From Halosimplex halobium (GTDB lineage Archaea > Halobacteriota > Halobacteria > Halobacteriales > Haloarculaceae): a DNA stretch of 64,000 nt. Every line of letters starts with the position of its first letter. The stretch's first letter is position 1. The stretch covers positions 62,001 through 126,000 of the forward strand of contig NZ_JBLKNX010000010.1 in NCBI RefSeq assembly GCF_051414055.1, given 5' to 3'. Positions 1 through 8,707 of this stretch are shown here, in pieces. The notes under the pieces are model-generated. The model had not been told where the DNA came from and made no database searches. It saw only the letters and a list, made by a program, of their open reading frames with translations. The position numbers were made by a program, and so were the translations under genes.

Positions 1-116
1 CCTTTGGAAACGCCCGACTTAATGGTTCCCGCCGCGGGCGGACGCCGACCGGGCACCGCGGGCAACGCTGACCGGCCGCCACCCCCGGCGCCGTCGGCGG
101 TCGTCGGGTCGCCGCG

Positions 117-839
117 CTACAGCCCGGCGAGGAAGTCGGCGCCGGCGTCGATGGAGGCCGCGGGGTCGACGGGCTGGTCGTGTTCGTAGACGAGCCACTC
201 GGCGTCGGCCGCGCGGGCGGCGTCCGCGCAGGCCTGCATGTCCACGTCGCCGTCGCCGATCTCGCAGAACTCCCCGTCGTCCATGTCCTTCATGTGGACG
301 ATCTCGATACTGTCGGCGTAGCGTTCGAGGATCTCGACGGGGTCGTGGCCCGCCGTCTCGATCCAGCCCACGTCGGGCTCCAGCAGGGCGTCGGTGTGGT
401 CGGCGAACAGTTCGAAGCCGGTGGTGTCGCCCAGGTCGGTGAACTCGTGGTCGTGGTTGTGGTAGTGCAGGTCGAAGCCGTGCTCCAGCATGTCGGCCGC
501 GACGGCGTCGACGCGGTCGGTCGTCTCCAGCGTCGCCTCGCGCGTCTCGAAGTGCTCGGGGCCGAGCCACGGGACGACGGCGCCGTCGGCACCGACGGTC
601 TCGTGGAACGCGACCACCTCGCCGGGGTCCGATTCCAGCTCGTCCACGTCGACGTGGGCCGCCGTCACGTCGAGGTCGTTGTCGTCGAGGTGGTCGGCGA
701 GCTCGTCCGCCGAGAGCCCGCCGAACTCGCCGGAGAACTGCACCCCGTCGTAGCCGGCCGCCGCGCAACGTTCGAGGATCTCCGCCATCGGCAGGTCCAG
801 GTCGCGAACCGAGTAGAGGTTGATCGCGGTGCGTACCAT
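117..839 (-). CDS. Sugar phosphate isomerase/epimerase-like TIM barrel
   Basis: A 240-residue xylose-isomerase-like TIM barrel of the AP-endonuclease-2 superfamily. These proteins usually isomerise or epimerise sugars, keto-inositols or related polyols in the cytosol. Visible metal-site motifs are HYHNHDHEF (125-133), EPDVGW (154-159, metal Asp156), HMKD (182-185), Glu194 in CEIG and Glu219 in VYEHDQ, which is the expected spread of Glu/Asp/His ligands on successive beta strands. The ATG at 839 begins the conserved MVRTAINLYSVRD opening; the reading frame stays open upstream but that stretch is arginine-rich non-coding translation. It lies downstream of a glycosyltransferase on the same strand, separated by about 140 bases, so cotranscription is possible but not shown. 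The substrate cannot be read from the sequence. Confidence 0.88.
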   Translation of the reverse strand: MVRTAINLYSVRDLDLPMAEILERCAAAGYDGVQFSGEFGGLSADELADHLDDNDLDVTAAHVDVDELESDPGEVVAFHETVGADGAVVPWLGPEHFETREATLETTDRVDAVAADMLEHGFDLHYHNHDHEFTDLGDTTGFELFADHTDALLEPDVGWIETAGHDPVEILERYADSIEIVHMKDMDDGEFCEIGDGDVDMQACADAARAADAEWLVYEHDQPVDPAASIDAGADFLAGL

Positions 840-979
840 GGCGGCCCGTCGGCCCCGCGGGCTTTCAGTCCACGGGTCGGGGCGCGACTCTCCGGATAGG
901 GGGGGATCGGTCCCACACCGCCCCACGACGCGCACCGGGTTCGCCGTGTCGGGCCGGACCGCCGGTGAGTCCGGGAGCC

Positions 980-2080
980 TCAGCGGCCGGTCGCGTCGTC
1001 GAGCGCGTCGCGGGAGGCCCGGCAGACCGCGTCCGGGTCGAGGTCCGTCTCGGCCCAGGCGGGGAGGCGGTCGGCGGCCGCGGGCGGGCGGACCGACTCG
1101 GCGTAGGCGTCGACCTGCCGGCGCTCGTCGGCGGGGTCGTAGTCGAGCCCGTTGAACGCGGCGTCGGCGGCGTACTGGTCGACCAGGCGGCGGGCGGCCG
1201 TCCGGTAGCGCTCGCGGAGGTCGTCGTAGTCGACGGCGACCCCGCCGTCGTCGAGCGCCGAGAAGAGGGCGGCGGCGACCTCGTCGGCCATGTCCGAGAG
1301 GCCGCCGCGACCGCTGACGGCGCGGTGGTCGTGTTCGTGGATGCCCAGGTCGACCTGCGCGGTGCCCTCGAAGCCGGCCGTCCGGAAGGCGTCCCCGAGC
1401 GTGGCGACCTCCAGGCCCCACCCGCGGGGCGGGCGGAGTTGCCGGACGAGGTCGCTCGTGGCGGCGAACTCGCCGGCCAGCGCGTAGCGGAAGGCGCCGA
1501 GATAGTCGACCAGCGGGTCGTCGGTCGTCTCGGCCAGCGCGGCGACGACCGGTTCGTAGAACAGGCGACAGAGCCGGCCGTAGAGGCGGCCGTTCTCGAC
1601 GCGGGCGTAGTAGCCCTTGACGAACTCGTAGTCGCGGGCGAGCGGGAAGAGCAGTCGGGGGACGTGCTCGGGGCCGTAGGTGGTCGCGTCGGCGTCGTGG
1701 ACCGCCACGAGGTCGCTCCGGGCGGCGGCGACGCCGAGCGCGAGCCACACGTCCCGGCCCTTGCCCGCCTCGCCGTTGAGCCCGTGCTCGCCGAGCAACT
1801 CGCGGACGACGGGGGCGTTGCACCACAGTACGTCGGCGTCGACATCGAGCGAGGCGACCCACTCGCGGACCGCCTCGACTTTCCCCTCGTCGGCCCGCAG
1901 TGCGACGACGACGGACTCGGGGTCCACCTCGCCGAGCGTCGAGAGGGCGCGCTCGGCGGCGAGGCTGGCGTGGTCGCGGTCGGTCAGCGGCACCACGACC
2001 GTCGCGCGGTCGACCGGCGCCCCGGGGGCCGCGCCGTCGAAGTCGTGCAGCGTCGCCACCCGCTCCTGGACGTACTCCAT
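980..2080 (-). CDS. Glucosyl-3-phosphoglycerate synthase-like glycosyltransferase
   Basis: A 366-residue GT-A fold glycosyltransferase resembling GpgS (GT81), which transfers glucose from a nucleotide sugar to 3-phosphoglycerate on the way to glucosylglycerate. Seen: a beta-alpha start with VVVPLTDRDHAS (28-39), GKG (107-109), the metal-binding HDADATTY region (128-135, DxD 129-131), FVKGYYAR (153-160), FRYALAGEFA (197-206), WGLEV (221-225) and the DLGIHEHDH histidine cluster (244-252), all typical of that family. Glucosylglycerate is a compatible solute or a glycolipid/polysaccharide precursor. No phosphatase partner is adjacent, so the product may be made with a distant phosphatase, or the acceptor may differ. 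The start is the ATG at 2080. Confidence 0.8.
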   Translation of the reverse strand: MEYVQERVATLHDFDGAAPGAPVDRATVVVPLTDRDHASLAAERALSTLGEVDPESVVVALRADEGKVEAVREWVASLDVDADVLWCNAPVVRELLGEHGLNGEAGKGRDVWLALGVAAARSDLVAVHDADATTYGPEHVPRLLFPLARDYEFVKGYYARVENGRLYGRLCRLFYEPVVAALAETTDDPLVDYLGAFRYALAGEFAATSDLVRQLRPPRGWGLEVATLGDAFRTAGFEGTAQVDLGIHEHDHRAVSGRGGLSDMADEVAAALFSALDDGGVAVDYDDLRERYRTAARRLVDQYAADAAFNGLDYDPADERRQVDAYAESVRPPAAADRLPAWAETDLDPDAVCRASRDALDDATGR

Positions 2081-2160
2081 CGACGCCGGCTAGCGACTCG
2101 ACCCCCATATAGTCCGCCATTCCGGCGAGTACGGACCGACCGCCGGGCGGGTGCGGCGCC

Positions 2161-3336
2161 TCACGAGCGCGCGCTCTGGGGGAGCCGTCCCATCGCGTGG
2201 GCGACGACGAGCGCGGCGAGGACGACGACGAGGCCGCCGGCGAAGGTGCGGAAGATGAGGTCGAACGGCACTTCGGCGTCCCGGAGGAAGCCGACGGCGT
2301 AGGAGCCGCCGGCCTGGACGAACATCATCGTCCCCGAGTAGGCGGCGTAGGCGCTCGCGCGGTGGCGGTCGGGCAGCGACCCCAGCAGGTAGGTGTCCAT
2401 CGCCGGGAACAGGCTGTGGGTCACGTACCCGAGGACGAGGCTGACCGCGACCACGGCGACGAGCCCGGAGACGGTCGTCAGCGCGAGGACGGTGACGACG
2501 AAGCCGCCGAGCAGCGCGAGGATGTACCGGACGATGTCGAGGCGGTCGGCGAGCCGACCCGACAGCGCCATCGCCGGGACGCCGGCGCCGAAGACCACGG
2601 AGAGGACCGTCCGCGCGGTCGACTCCGACAGCGACTTCGTGTCGGCGAGGTAGGTGGGGTAGAAGTTGAACACGCCCTGCCAGACGAAGCCGGTGGCGCC
2701 GAGCATGACGACGCCGGCGAGGACCAGCCGCCACTGCTCGCGGACCGCCCGGAGGAGGTGGCGGTCCTCGGTGCCCGCGTCGGGCAGGTCCGTCCGCCAG
2801 GCCGCGACGGTGAACAGGACCGTCGCGACGGCGGTGATCCCGGCCATGATCCGGAAGGTCAGCGGCCACTCGCCCCGCGCGAGGACGGCGGTGACGAACA
2901 GCGGCGCGCCGACGGCGGCCAGTTGCGCCGCCGTCCCGTGGACGCCCAGCGCCGACCCGACGCGGGCGGGGAACAGCTCGCTGACCAGCGGGTTCGCGGC
3001 GATGAAGTAGGCGCCGCCGGCCGCCCCCATCAGCAGGGCGGCGGCCTGGAGCGCGCGGATGCCCGGCGCGACCGACGCCAGCGCGGTCGCGGCGGTGAGC
3101 ATCGCGCCGGTCGCGAAGACGACGTAGTGCCGGGGAACCCGCGTGAGCAGGTAGCCCGTCGGGATCCGCGGGACGGCGCTGCCGACCCAGACGAGCGACG
3201 CGAGCAGGCCGACCGCGGCGGCGTCGACGGTCAGCGCCGCTCGGAGCGGGTCCAGCAGCGGCGCGAAGACGACCCGCCCGAGGTTGACGACGAACACCAT
3301 CGCACACAGCGACCCGAACAGCTGGCGGCGCGTCAC
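2161..3336 (-). CDS. Major facilitator superfamily transporter
   Basis: A 391-residue integral membrane protein with about eleven to twelve hydrophobic helices spread over the whole length and Arg-rich loops such as RVPRHY after the second to third helix region, the usual MFS pattern. The N terminus MTRRQLFGSLCAMVFVVNLGR runs directly into helix 1. MFS proteins move sugars, organic acids or drugs with a proton or sodium couple. No substrate signature is recognised. Its neighbours, a glycosyltransferase and an aldo/keto reductase, only weakly suggest a sugar or small organic substrate. The gene is separated by 80 bases from the downstream glycosyltransferase on the same strand. Confidence 0.85.
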   Translation of the reverse strand: MTRRQLFGSLCAMVFVVNLGRVVFAPLLDPLRAALTVDAAAVGLLASLVWVGSAVPRIPTGYLLTRVPRHYVVFATGAMLTAATALASVAPGIRALQAAALLMGAAGGAYFIAANPLVSELFPARVGSALGVHGTAAQLAAVGAPLFVTAVLARGEWPLTFRIMAGITAVATVLFTVAAWRTDLPDAGTEDRHLLRAVREQWRLVLAGVVMLGATGFVWQGVFNFYPTYLADTKSLSESTARTVLSVVFGAGVPAMALSGRLADRLDIVRYILALLGGFVVTVLALTTVSGLVAVVAVSLVLGYVTHSLFPAMDTYLLGSLPDRHRASAYAAYSGTMMFVQAGGSYAVGFLRDAEVPFDLIFRTFAGGLVVVLAALVVAHAMGRLPQSARS

Positions 3337-3501
3337 ACCTCGGGGTTCGTCCGCGGCCCTTCAAGGGTTGCGAACTCGGCGGAGCAGTCCGCGACACGGG
3401 CGGTCGGCCGTCCGCAGTCGGGCGGTCCCTCGACCGCGTCCGACCGTGGTGTGTCGGATCTATGCATGGGGTTTTTCAGAGTCGGTGTCGTACCCCCGCG
3501 C

Positions 3502-3672
3502 ATGAAATCGGTCCGGAAGGGGCTGCGTTCGGGCGAGATCGAGAAAGACGTCTACGAGCGCCTGGCCTGCAGCGAGTGCGAGGAGGAGCTCGCGACGGAG
3601 AACGACCCCGACGAGGTCGGCACGGTCCGGGTCTGCCCGGAGTGTGGCGAGCAGTGGAAGCAGGTCGGGTGA
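3502..3672 (+). CDS. Small zinc-finger protein, HVO_0758 type
   Basis: A 56-residue protein with two CxxC zinc knuckles, C23/C26 and C45/C48, separated by an acidic turn (ATENDPDEVG). The basic N terminus MKSVRKGLRSGEIEKDVYERLAC and the end CGEQWKQVG match the haloarchaeal micro-protein family represented by HVO_0758 of Haloferax volcanii. Such one-domain zinc proteins are thought to be regulatory or adaptor proteins, but the molecular role is not settled. The ATG lies just after GTACCCCCGCGC; a longer in-frame start upstream would add an unconserved tail. It sits alone, convergent with the aldo/keto reductase gene. Confidence 0.85.
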   Translation: MKSVRKGLRSGEIEKDVYERLACSECEEELATENDPDEVGTVRVCPECGEQWKQVG

Positions 3673-3711
3673 CCGCCCGCCAGGTGACGCCGGGGGACGC
3701 CTTCGCGCTAC

Positions 3712-4803
3712 TTACTCGAAGACGGCGTCGAACGAATCCGCGCCCAGCGGCGGGTGGGTCCCCGCCGCGACGTTCTCCGCGACGTGGTCGGGCGAGCCCA
3801 TCCCCACCAGCGAACACGTCACGCCGGGCGCGCTCCGGGCGAAGTTGATCGCCTTCTGGGCGCTGGTCTCGCCCTCGACCCGCTCGGCCACGTCCTCGGG
3901 CAGCCCCGCCCGCGCGAGTTTCCCCTGGGCCAGCGACGCGCTCGTGAAGACGTTCAGCCCCGCGTCGTGGGCGAACCACAGCGTCGACTGGGCGCCCTCC
4001 GACCCCTCCTGGGCCTCGACGGTGAACGCGTCGGCCATCACGACGTTGAAGGGTAGCTGGACCGCCCGGAAGTGCGTCGCCGCGTTGTTCGCCCGCTTGG
4101 CCGCCTCGCGGGCCCGCGAGACCACCTCCGCCAGCGAGAGGTAGCTGTCGTCCTCGGCGGAGACGCGGAACGCCTCCCACGTCGCGACCCCGTACTGGCG
4201 GATGTCGCCCTCGGCGGCCCGCTCCTCCAGCCGCGTGAACGTGTCCTCTAACTGGTCGTAGACCTCGTCGGGCGAGCGGTCGGCCAGTTGGGTCTCGGGG
4301 TTGTGGACGTAGTAGAGGTCGACGGTATCGAGGTCGAGGTTGTCGAGCGAGCGGTCGAGCTGGTCGTCGACGAATTCCGGTGCGATGCAGTGCTGGCCGG
4401 CCACGAGGTCGTCGGCGTCGACGATCCCGGTGTCGACGTACTCCTCGCGGATCCACCCGCCGGGGTTCTCGGGCCGCTCGCCGTCGAAGGGGACGAACCC
4501 GCCCTTCGTCGCGACGAGGACCGCCTCGCGGTCCACGTCCGCGTCGGCGACCGCCTCGCCGACGACCCGCTCGCTGCGCTGGTTGCGGTAGTTGATCGCC
4601 GTGTCGACGACGTTGATCCCCGACTGGAGCGCCTCGACGATCGCCTCGCGGTAGGCGTCGTCGGCCTCGTCGGTCGGGTCGCCGAGGTAGGTGCCGACGC
4701 CGACGCTGGAGACGACCCCCTCGCCGAACCGCCGGAAGTAGGTGCGGGCGAACTCGTCGCCGAACTCGTCGCGGTAGGCCCACGTGGCGTCCCTGGTGAC
4801 CAT
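3712..4803 (-). CDS. Aldo/keto reductase
   Basis: A 363-residue (alpha/beta)8 NAD(P)H-dependent oxidoreductase. The catalytic tetrad is visible as Asp67 and Tyr72 (VVDTAINYRNQRSE), Lys100 (LVATKGGF) and His167 (DLYYVHNPE). The family reduces aldehydes or ketones, often sugar-derived. An insertion after the lysine strand (residues about 104-140, with GQHCIAPEFVDDQL) is typical of the haloarchaeal branch. The start ATG at 4803 has a TATA-like CTTTTATCC about 27 bases upstream, consistent with a leaderless transcript, and the gene is divergent from the glycoside hydrolase at 4899. The substrate is unknown. Confidence 0.9.
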   Translation of the reverse strand: MVTRDATWAYRDEFGDEFARTYFRRFGEGVVSSVGVGTYLGDPTDEADDAYREAIVEALQSGINVVDTAINYRNQRSERVVGEAVADADVDREAVLVATKGGFVPFDGERPENPGGWIREEYVDTGIVDADDLVAGQHCIAPEFVDDQLDRSLDNLDLDTVDLYYVHNPETQLADRSPDEVYDQLEDTFTRLEERAAEGDIRQYGVATWEAFRVSAEDDSYLSLAEVVSRAREAAKRANNAATHFRAVQLPFNVVMADAFTVEAQEGSEGAQSTLWFAHDAGLNVFTSASLAQGKLARAGLPEDVAERVEGETSAQKAINFARSAPGVTCSLVGMGSPDHVAENVAAGTHPPLGADSFDAVFE

Positions 4804-4898
4804 ACAGGGAGTCGGGTCGCCGCGGATAAAAGCGTGCTATCTCGGAGAGGCTGTGCACCAGCGGGTGATTTATGCCGAGTTCCCGCGACGTTCGGCGC

Positions 4899-6233
4899 AT
4901 GACCGACCGCGTCAGGCCGAGCCCCGAGAACCCCTGGTACTGGTCGGACGGCGACGGACCGACGCTGCTCCTCGGCGGGACGGACAGGGACAACCTCTTC
5001 CAGTGGACCGGCGCGCGACTGGAGGCCCACCTCGACGACCTCGTCGACGCGGGCGGGAACTTCGTCCGCAACACCATGTCGGACCGCAAGGACGGAGACG
5101 TATCGCCGTTCGCACGGAACGACGACGGCACGTACGACCTCGAACGGTGGAACGACGAGTACTGGGACCGGCTCGATGCGTTCCTCGCCGCAACCGCCGA
5201 GCGCGATATCGTCGTCGAGCTGACGCTGTGGGACCAACACGACATGGTCGGCTCCCGGTGGGAGGACCACGCCTGGAACCCGGTCAACAACGACACGCTC
5301 CCCGAGGGTTCGCTCCCCGCGACGGGCGGCGACCACTGGCAGGACCGGATCGCCTTCTTCCGCACCGTCGAGGAGGGAAACGACCCCGTGCTCACCCACC
5401 AGGAGCGGTTCGTCGATCGGATACTCGACCACGCGCTCGACTACGGCAACGTCATCTACAACGTCACCAACGAGGGATGGGCGGGGATCGAGTGGGAACT
5501 GCACTGGGCCGAACACGTGCTGGACCGGGCCGCCGAGCGCGGCGTCCACGTCGAAGTCGCCAATATGAACATGACGCCGGAGGACTCGGTCGAAAAGGTC
5601 GTCGAGCACCCTGGCGCGTTCTCGTACGTCGAGCTGTCCCAGCACAACCAGCTCTCCGCGGGGGCGACCGGGCAGGACCACTGGGATAACCTCCAGACGT
5701 GGCGGGGGGACATCGAGGACGCCGTCGGGCCGCGGCCGTTCAACAACGTGAAGATCTACGGCGGCTTCGACGGTGGGAAAGACGCCGCCGGGGACGCCGA
5801 CCATGCGGTCCGATGGTTCTGGCGGAACGTCCTCGGCGGGTGTGCCGCCTGTCGGTTCCACCGGCGGGTCGCCGAGGGCGACGAGGGCTGGGGGATCGGC
5901 GGAAGCGAACGAGCGCTGACGCAGGTCCGTTCGGTCCGGGCGATCGAGGAAGTCGTCGACCTCCCCACCCTGGCGCCGCGACAGGACCTTCTGGGGGACG
6001 CTGCCCCCGACGAAGCCTACTGCGCGGCCGACCCGTGCGACGCCTACGTCGTCTACTTCCCCGACGGGGGGAACGCGACACTCGACCTCGACGCGGGGTC
6101 GTACCGACGCCGGACCCTCGACGCTGAATCGGCCTCATGGGCTGACGAGGAGACGGTCGACGCGACCGAGACCCTCTCGCTCGACCCGCCGGAGCAGCCA
6201 AACCAGATCGTCGTACTGACCCCGGAATCGTAG
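4899..6233 (+). CDS. Apiosidase-like glycoside hydrolase with C-terminal collagen-binding-like domain
   Basis: A 444-residue protein with a (beta/alpha)8 glycosidase-like body. The catalytic-type Asn-Glu pair of clan GH-A enzymes is in IYNVTNEGW (186-194, Glu192), and the early NFVRNTMS strand (54-61) is also typical. Residues about 365-444 (DAYVVYFPDGGNATLDLDAG, then LSLDPP and IVVLTP) look like the putative collagen-binding beta domain commonly fused to DUF4038/apiosidase-like hydrolases. There is no obvious signal peptide, so it may be cytosolic. ATG 4899 is chosen over the in-frame ATG at 4872 because GATTTATG at 4867-4874 fits a TATA box about 27-30 bases before 4899 on a leaderless message. 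The sugar substrate is unknown; neighbouring aldo/keto reductase and isomerase-like genes fit carbohydrate breakdown. Confidence 0.72.
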   Translation: MTDRVRPSPENPWYWSDGDGPTLLLGGTDRDNLFQWTGARLEAHLDDLVDAGGNFVRNTMSDRKDGDVSPFARNDDGTYDLERWNDEYWDRLDAFLAATAERDIVVELTLWDQHDMVGSRWEDHAWNPVNNDTLPEGSLPATGGDHWQDRIAFFRTVEEGNDPVLTHQERFVDRILDHALDYGNVIYNVTNEGWAGIEWELHWAEHVLDRAAERGVHVEVANMNMTPEDSVEKVVEHPGAFSYVELSQHNQLSAGATGQDHWDNLQTWRGDIEDAVGPRPFNNVKIYGGFDGGKDAAGDADHAVRWFWRNVLGGCAACRFHRRVAEGDEGWGIGGSERALTQVRSVRAIEEVVDLPTLAPRQDLLGDAAPDEAYCAADPCDAYVVYFPDGGNATLDLDAGSYRRRTLDAESASWADEETVDATETLSLDPPEQPNQIVVLTPES

Positions 6234-6264
6234 TCGCCGAGGAGGGAGACGCTCGAAGGCCGGA

Positions 6265-6546
6265 CTACTCCCCCTCGACGTGCTCGGCCATCCACGCGAA
6301 CTGCTCGTCGACCATCCGCCGTCCGGCGTCGGTCAGCGCGTACTCGTCGTGGATGCCCGACTCCCGGAGTTCGAGGTGACCGTTGTCGACGAGCGTGTCC
6401 AGCGCGCCGTAGAACGACTTCGGGTCGATCCGCTCGTCGTAGTGGGATTCGAGCCGCGACTTGAGCGCCTGGCCGTTGAGCGGTCCCTCGCCGGCGAGGA
6501 TGACGCACAGATCTCGGCGGCGCCCGCTCCCGAGCCACTTGGTCAT
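6265..6546 (-). CDS. PadR-like winged-helix transcriptional regulator
   Basis: A 93-residue, single-domain winged helix-turn-helix. LCVILAGEGPLNGQALKSRL forms the first helices, IDPKSFYGALDTLVDNGHLE the recognition helix, and LRESGIHDEYALTDAGRRMV the wing, as in PadR-type regulators. The family's C-terminal dimer helix is short here (MVDEQFAWMAEHVEGE). It is divergent from the small conserved gene at 6672 with about 125 bases between starts, so it may act on that region, on itself, or elsewhere. The effector is unknown. The frame stays open upstream, but the ATG at 6546 starts the conserved domain. Confidence 0.72.
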   Translation of the reverse strand: MTKWLGSGRRRDLCVILAGEGPLNGQALKSRLESHYDERIDPKSFYGALDTLVDNGHLELRESGIHDEYALTDAGRRMVDEQFAWMAEHVEGE

Positions 6547-6671
6547 GGCCCGAGTGTCGCACCGGCGCCGTTCGACTCTTGCGGTTCGGGGCCGTACGAG
6601 ATGATCCGGAGGGCGCGGACCCTGCGACCGCGATCGAAGCCTACGACTATCACCGGCCCTCAACTCCGCCA

Positions 6672-6947
6672 ATGAGCGACGCGACCGCGACGAACGAGGG
6701 GATCACGGCCCGCTACGAGGAGACCGACACCGAGCGCCTGCTGACCTTCGAGCGCAACGGGGCGACCGCCGCCGTCGCCCAGAACACCGAGGGGTACGCC
6801 ATGCTGAAGGTCCGGCCGACCGCCGACGGCGACGAGCTGGAGCGGTACTACGGGTTCGACATGGCGCTGGACCACGCCGCCGAACTGCTCGGCGTCGCCC
6901 CGGGCGACCTGCCGGTGCCCGAGGCCGCCGAGGACATGGGGATGTAG
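6672..6947 (+). CDS. Conserved small acidic haloarchaeal protein, function unknown
   Basis: A 91-residue acidic protein with no transmembrane segment and no catalytic motif that I recognise. It begins MSDATATNEGITARYEE; the middle (ATAAVAQNTEGYAMLKVRPT, residues about 32-51) reads as beta strands and the end (ERYYGFDMALDHAAELLGV, about 56-74) as helix. Codon use is ordinary for the window and the protein looks well conserved in style among haloarchaea, so it is probably a real gene. It may be regulated by the divergent PadR-like gene; that is inference from position only. Confidence 0.7.
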   Translation: MSDATATNEGITARYEETDTERLLTFERNGATAAVAQNTEGYAMLKVRPTADGDELERYYGFDMALDHAAELLGVAPGDLPVPEAAEDMGM

Positions 6948-7068
6948 GACGGGCGCGGTCCCGGGGTCGCCGGCCGCTCGCGGAGACCGCCGGACCACGA
7001 CGTGATCGTGCGTCCGGTTTACACGTGAACGCGCGTCTTTTACCGCCTGGAGTCCCTACGGGTAGTCG

Positions 7069-8235
7069 ATGAGCCACCCACGCGTCACCGGCGTCGGGTT
7101 GACCGACTTCGGGGAGCACTCCGAGCGGACGGGCCGGGACCTGTTCGCGGAGGCCGGACTGGCGGCGCTCGACGACTCGGGGGTCGACCCCGGCGACGTC
7201 GAGGCGCTGTTCTACGGCAACTTCATGGGCGAACTCGCCGAACACCAGGGCCACCAGGCCCCGCTGATGGCCGAGGCCGTCGGCCTCGACGTGCCGGCGA
7301 CACGCTACGAGGCCGCCTGCGCCTCCAGCGGCGCGGCCGTCCGCGAGGCCGTCAGGCACCTCCGTAGCGGCGAGGCGGACGTGATCCTCGTCGGCGGCGC
7401 CGAGCGCATGACGAACATCGGTACCGCGGGCGCGACGGACGCCCTCTCGATCGCCGCCGACGACCTCTACGAGATCCGCGCCGGGATGACCTTCCCCGGC
7501 GCCTACGCGCTGATGGCCCGGGCGTACTTCCGGGAGTTCGGCGGCACCCGCGAGGACCTCGCGCACGTCGCCGTGAAGAACCACGACCACGCCCTTCCGA
7601 ACGAGCACGCCCAACTCCGCACGGAGATCAGCGTCGAGGACGCACTGGAGGCGCCGATGGTCGCCGACCCGCTAGGGCTGTACGACGCCTGCCCGATCAC
7701 CGACGGCGCCAGCGCCGCCGTCCTGACCAGCGCCGAGTACGCCGAGGAACACGACCTCGACGCCTCCGTCGCGATAACGGGGACCGGCCAGGGCGGCGAC
7801 AACCTCGCGCTGCACGACCGGGGGAACCTCGCGCGCTCGCCCGCGGCCAACAAAGCCGCCGACGAGGCCTACGAGGACGCCGGCCTCGGCCCGGCGGACG
7901 TGGACATCGCCGAGGTCCACGACTGTTTCACCATCGCCGAGGTGCTCGCCATCGAGTCGCTGGGCCTCTACGAACCCGGCGAGGGCATCGCCGCCGCCCG
8001 CGAGGGCGAGACTCACGCGACCGGCGAGACGCCCGTCAACCTCTCGGGCGGCCTGAAGGCCAAGGGCCACCCCGTCGGCGCGACCGGCGTCGCGCAGGTC
8101 GTCTCGCTGGCGAGGGTGCTGGAGGGCGAGTCCGCGTGGAGCGACGACGTGGGCGACGCCCGCGTCGGCGTCGCGCACAACGCGGGCGGCACCGTCGCGA
8201 GCGCGACCGTCCACGTGCTGGAGGTGGTCGCATGA
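7069..8235 (+). CDS. SCP2/acetoacetyl-type thiolase
   Basis: A 388-residue thiolase-fold enzyme. The acyl-accepting cysteine is Cys84 in YEAACASSGAA, the HDCFT histidine motif follows in the second half, and the GHPVGATG loop lies at 333-340. The C-terminal NAGGTVAS replaces the second active-site cysteine, as in the SCP-x/non-decarboxylating archaeal branch. It likely catalyses acetoacetyl-CoA formation or thiolysis of 3-ketoacyl-CoA. The next gene encodes the Zn-ribbon/OB (DUF35) protein that in archaea bridges thiolase and HMG-CoA synthase, so a mevalonate-pathway role is plausible, though no HMG-CoA synthase is adjacent. A TATA-like TCTTTTACC about 7034-7042 sits roughly 30 bases before the ATG. 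Confidence 0.88.
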   Translation: MSHPRVTGVGLTDFGEHSERTGRDLFAEAGLAALDDSGVDPGDVEALFYGNFMGELAEHQGHQAPLMAEAVGLDVPATRYEAACASSGAAVREAVRHLRSGEADVILVGGAERMTNIGTAGATDALSIAADDLYEIRAGMTFPGAYALMARAYFREFGGTREDLAHVAVKNHDHALPNEHAQLRTEISVEDALEAPMVADPLGLYDACPITDGASAAVLTSAEYAEEHDLDASVAITGTGQGGDNLALHDRGNLARSPAANKAADEAYEDAGLGPADVDIAEVHDCFTIAEVLAIESLGLYEPGEGIAAAREGETHATGETPVNLSGGLKAKGHPVGATGVAQVVSLARVLEGESAWSDDVGDARVGVAHNAGGTVASATVHVLEVVA

Positions 8236-8263
8236 ACTCGCGGTTTGAGTTCCTGCGATTACG

Positions 8264-8286
8264 CCAGAGCTTCGCTCTGGAGGTGG
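8264..8286 (+). promoter_or_regulatory. Hairpin abutting the Shine-Dalgarno of the DUF35 gene
   Basis: CCAGAGC (8264-8270), TTC, GCTCTGG (8274-8280) is a perfect 7-bp stem with a 3-base loop. Its last two bases are also the first two of the GGAGGT ribosome-binding sequence (8279-8284), six bases before the ATG at 8291. If formed in RNA it could limit ribosome access and set the thiolase:DUF35 ratio. The regulatory role is inference. Confidence 0.45.
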
Positions 8287-8290
8287 TAGA

Positions 8291-8677
8291 ATGAGCGACA
8301 AAGCCAGGGACGGGGCGTTCGACGACTGGCTCGACGCGGTCGCGGACGGCGAGGGCTACTACGTCGAGTGCGGGAACGGCCACGGCTGGCTCCCGCCGCG
8401 GCGGGTCTGTCCCGACTGCGGGAGCCGCGAGCTCTCGGAGACGCCGCTGCCCGACGCCGGCGAGGTGGCGACCTTTACTGAAGTGTCGGTTGCGACGCCG
8501 CAGTTCAGCGCCGACACCCCCTACGTCACCGCCATCGTCGACTACGGGCCCGTCCGCGTGACCGGCCTGCTCCGCGGCGTCGACCCCGACGAGGTCGAGG
8601 TTGGGATGCCCGTCGGGATCGAAGTGGGCGAACGGGAGACCACCGACGACCGCGCGGTCGTCTTCCGCCCGCGGTAG
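8291..8677 (+). CDS. Zn-ribbon OB-fold protein (DUF35/ACAC), thiolase partner
   Basis: A 128-residue protein. An N-terminal helix (GAFDDWLDAVADGEGYY) leads into a zinc ribbon with Cys27, Cys40 and Cys43 and possibly His31 as ligands, then an OB-fold (about 55-125: GEVATFTEVSVATPQF, PYVTAIVDYG, VRVTGLLRGVD, EVEVGMPVGIEV). In archaea this family tethers thiolase to HMG-CoA synthase and channels acetoacetyl-CoA. Here it follows the thiolase after 55 bases on the same strand and has its own GGAGGT ribosome-binding site, so the pair very likely forms an operon and a complex. Confidence 0.9.
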   Translation: MSDKARDGAFDDWLDAVADGEGYYVECGNGHGWLPPRRVCPDCGSRELSETPLPDAGEVATFTEVSVATPQFSADTPYVTAIVDYGPVRVTGLLRGVDPDEVEVGMPVGIEVGERETTDDRAVVFRPR

Positions 8678-8707
8678 CTGCCCGTTTGCGTATTTCCGGC
8701 CGGTGAC

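Noticed and set aside
117..2120. One continuous 667-codon minus-strand frame spanning two genes
   Set aside because: Only the last 240 residues look like protein (the isomerase); the upstream part is Arg/Pro-rich translation of the other strand's frame through the glycosyltransferase gene. High G+C makes such open frames common.
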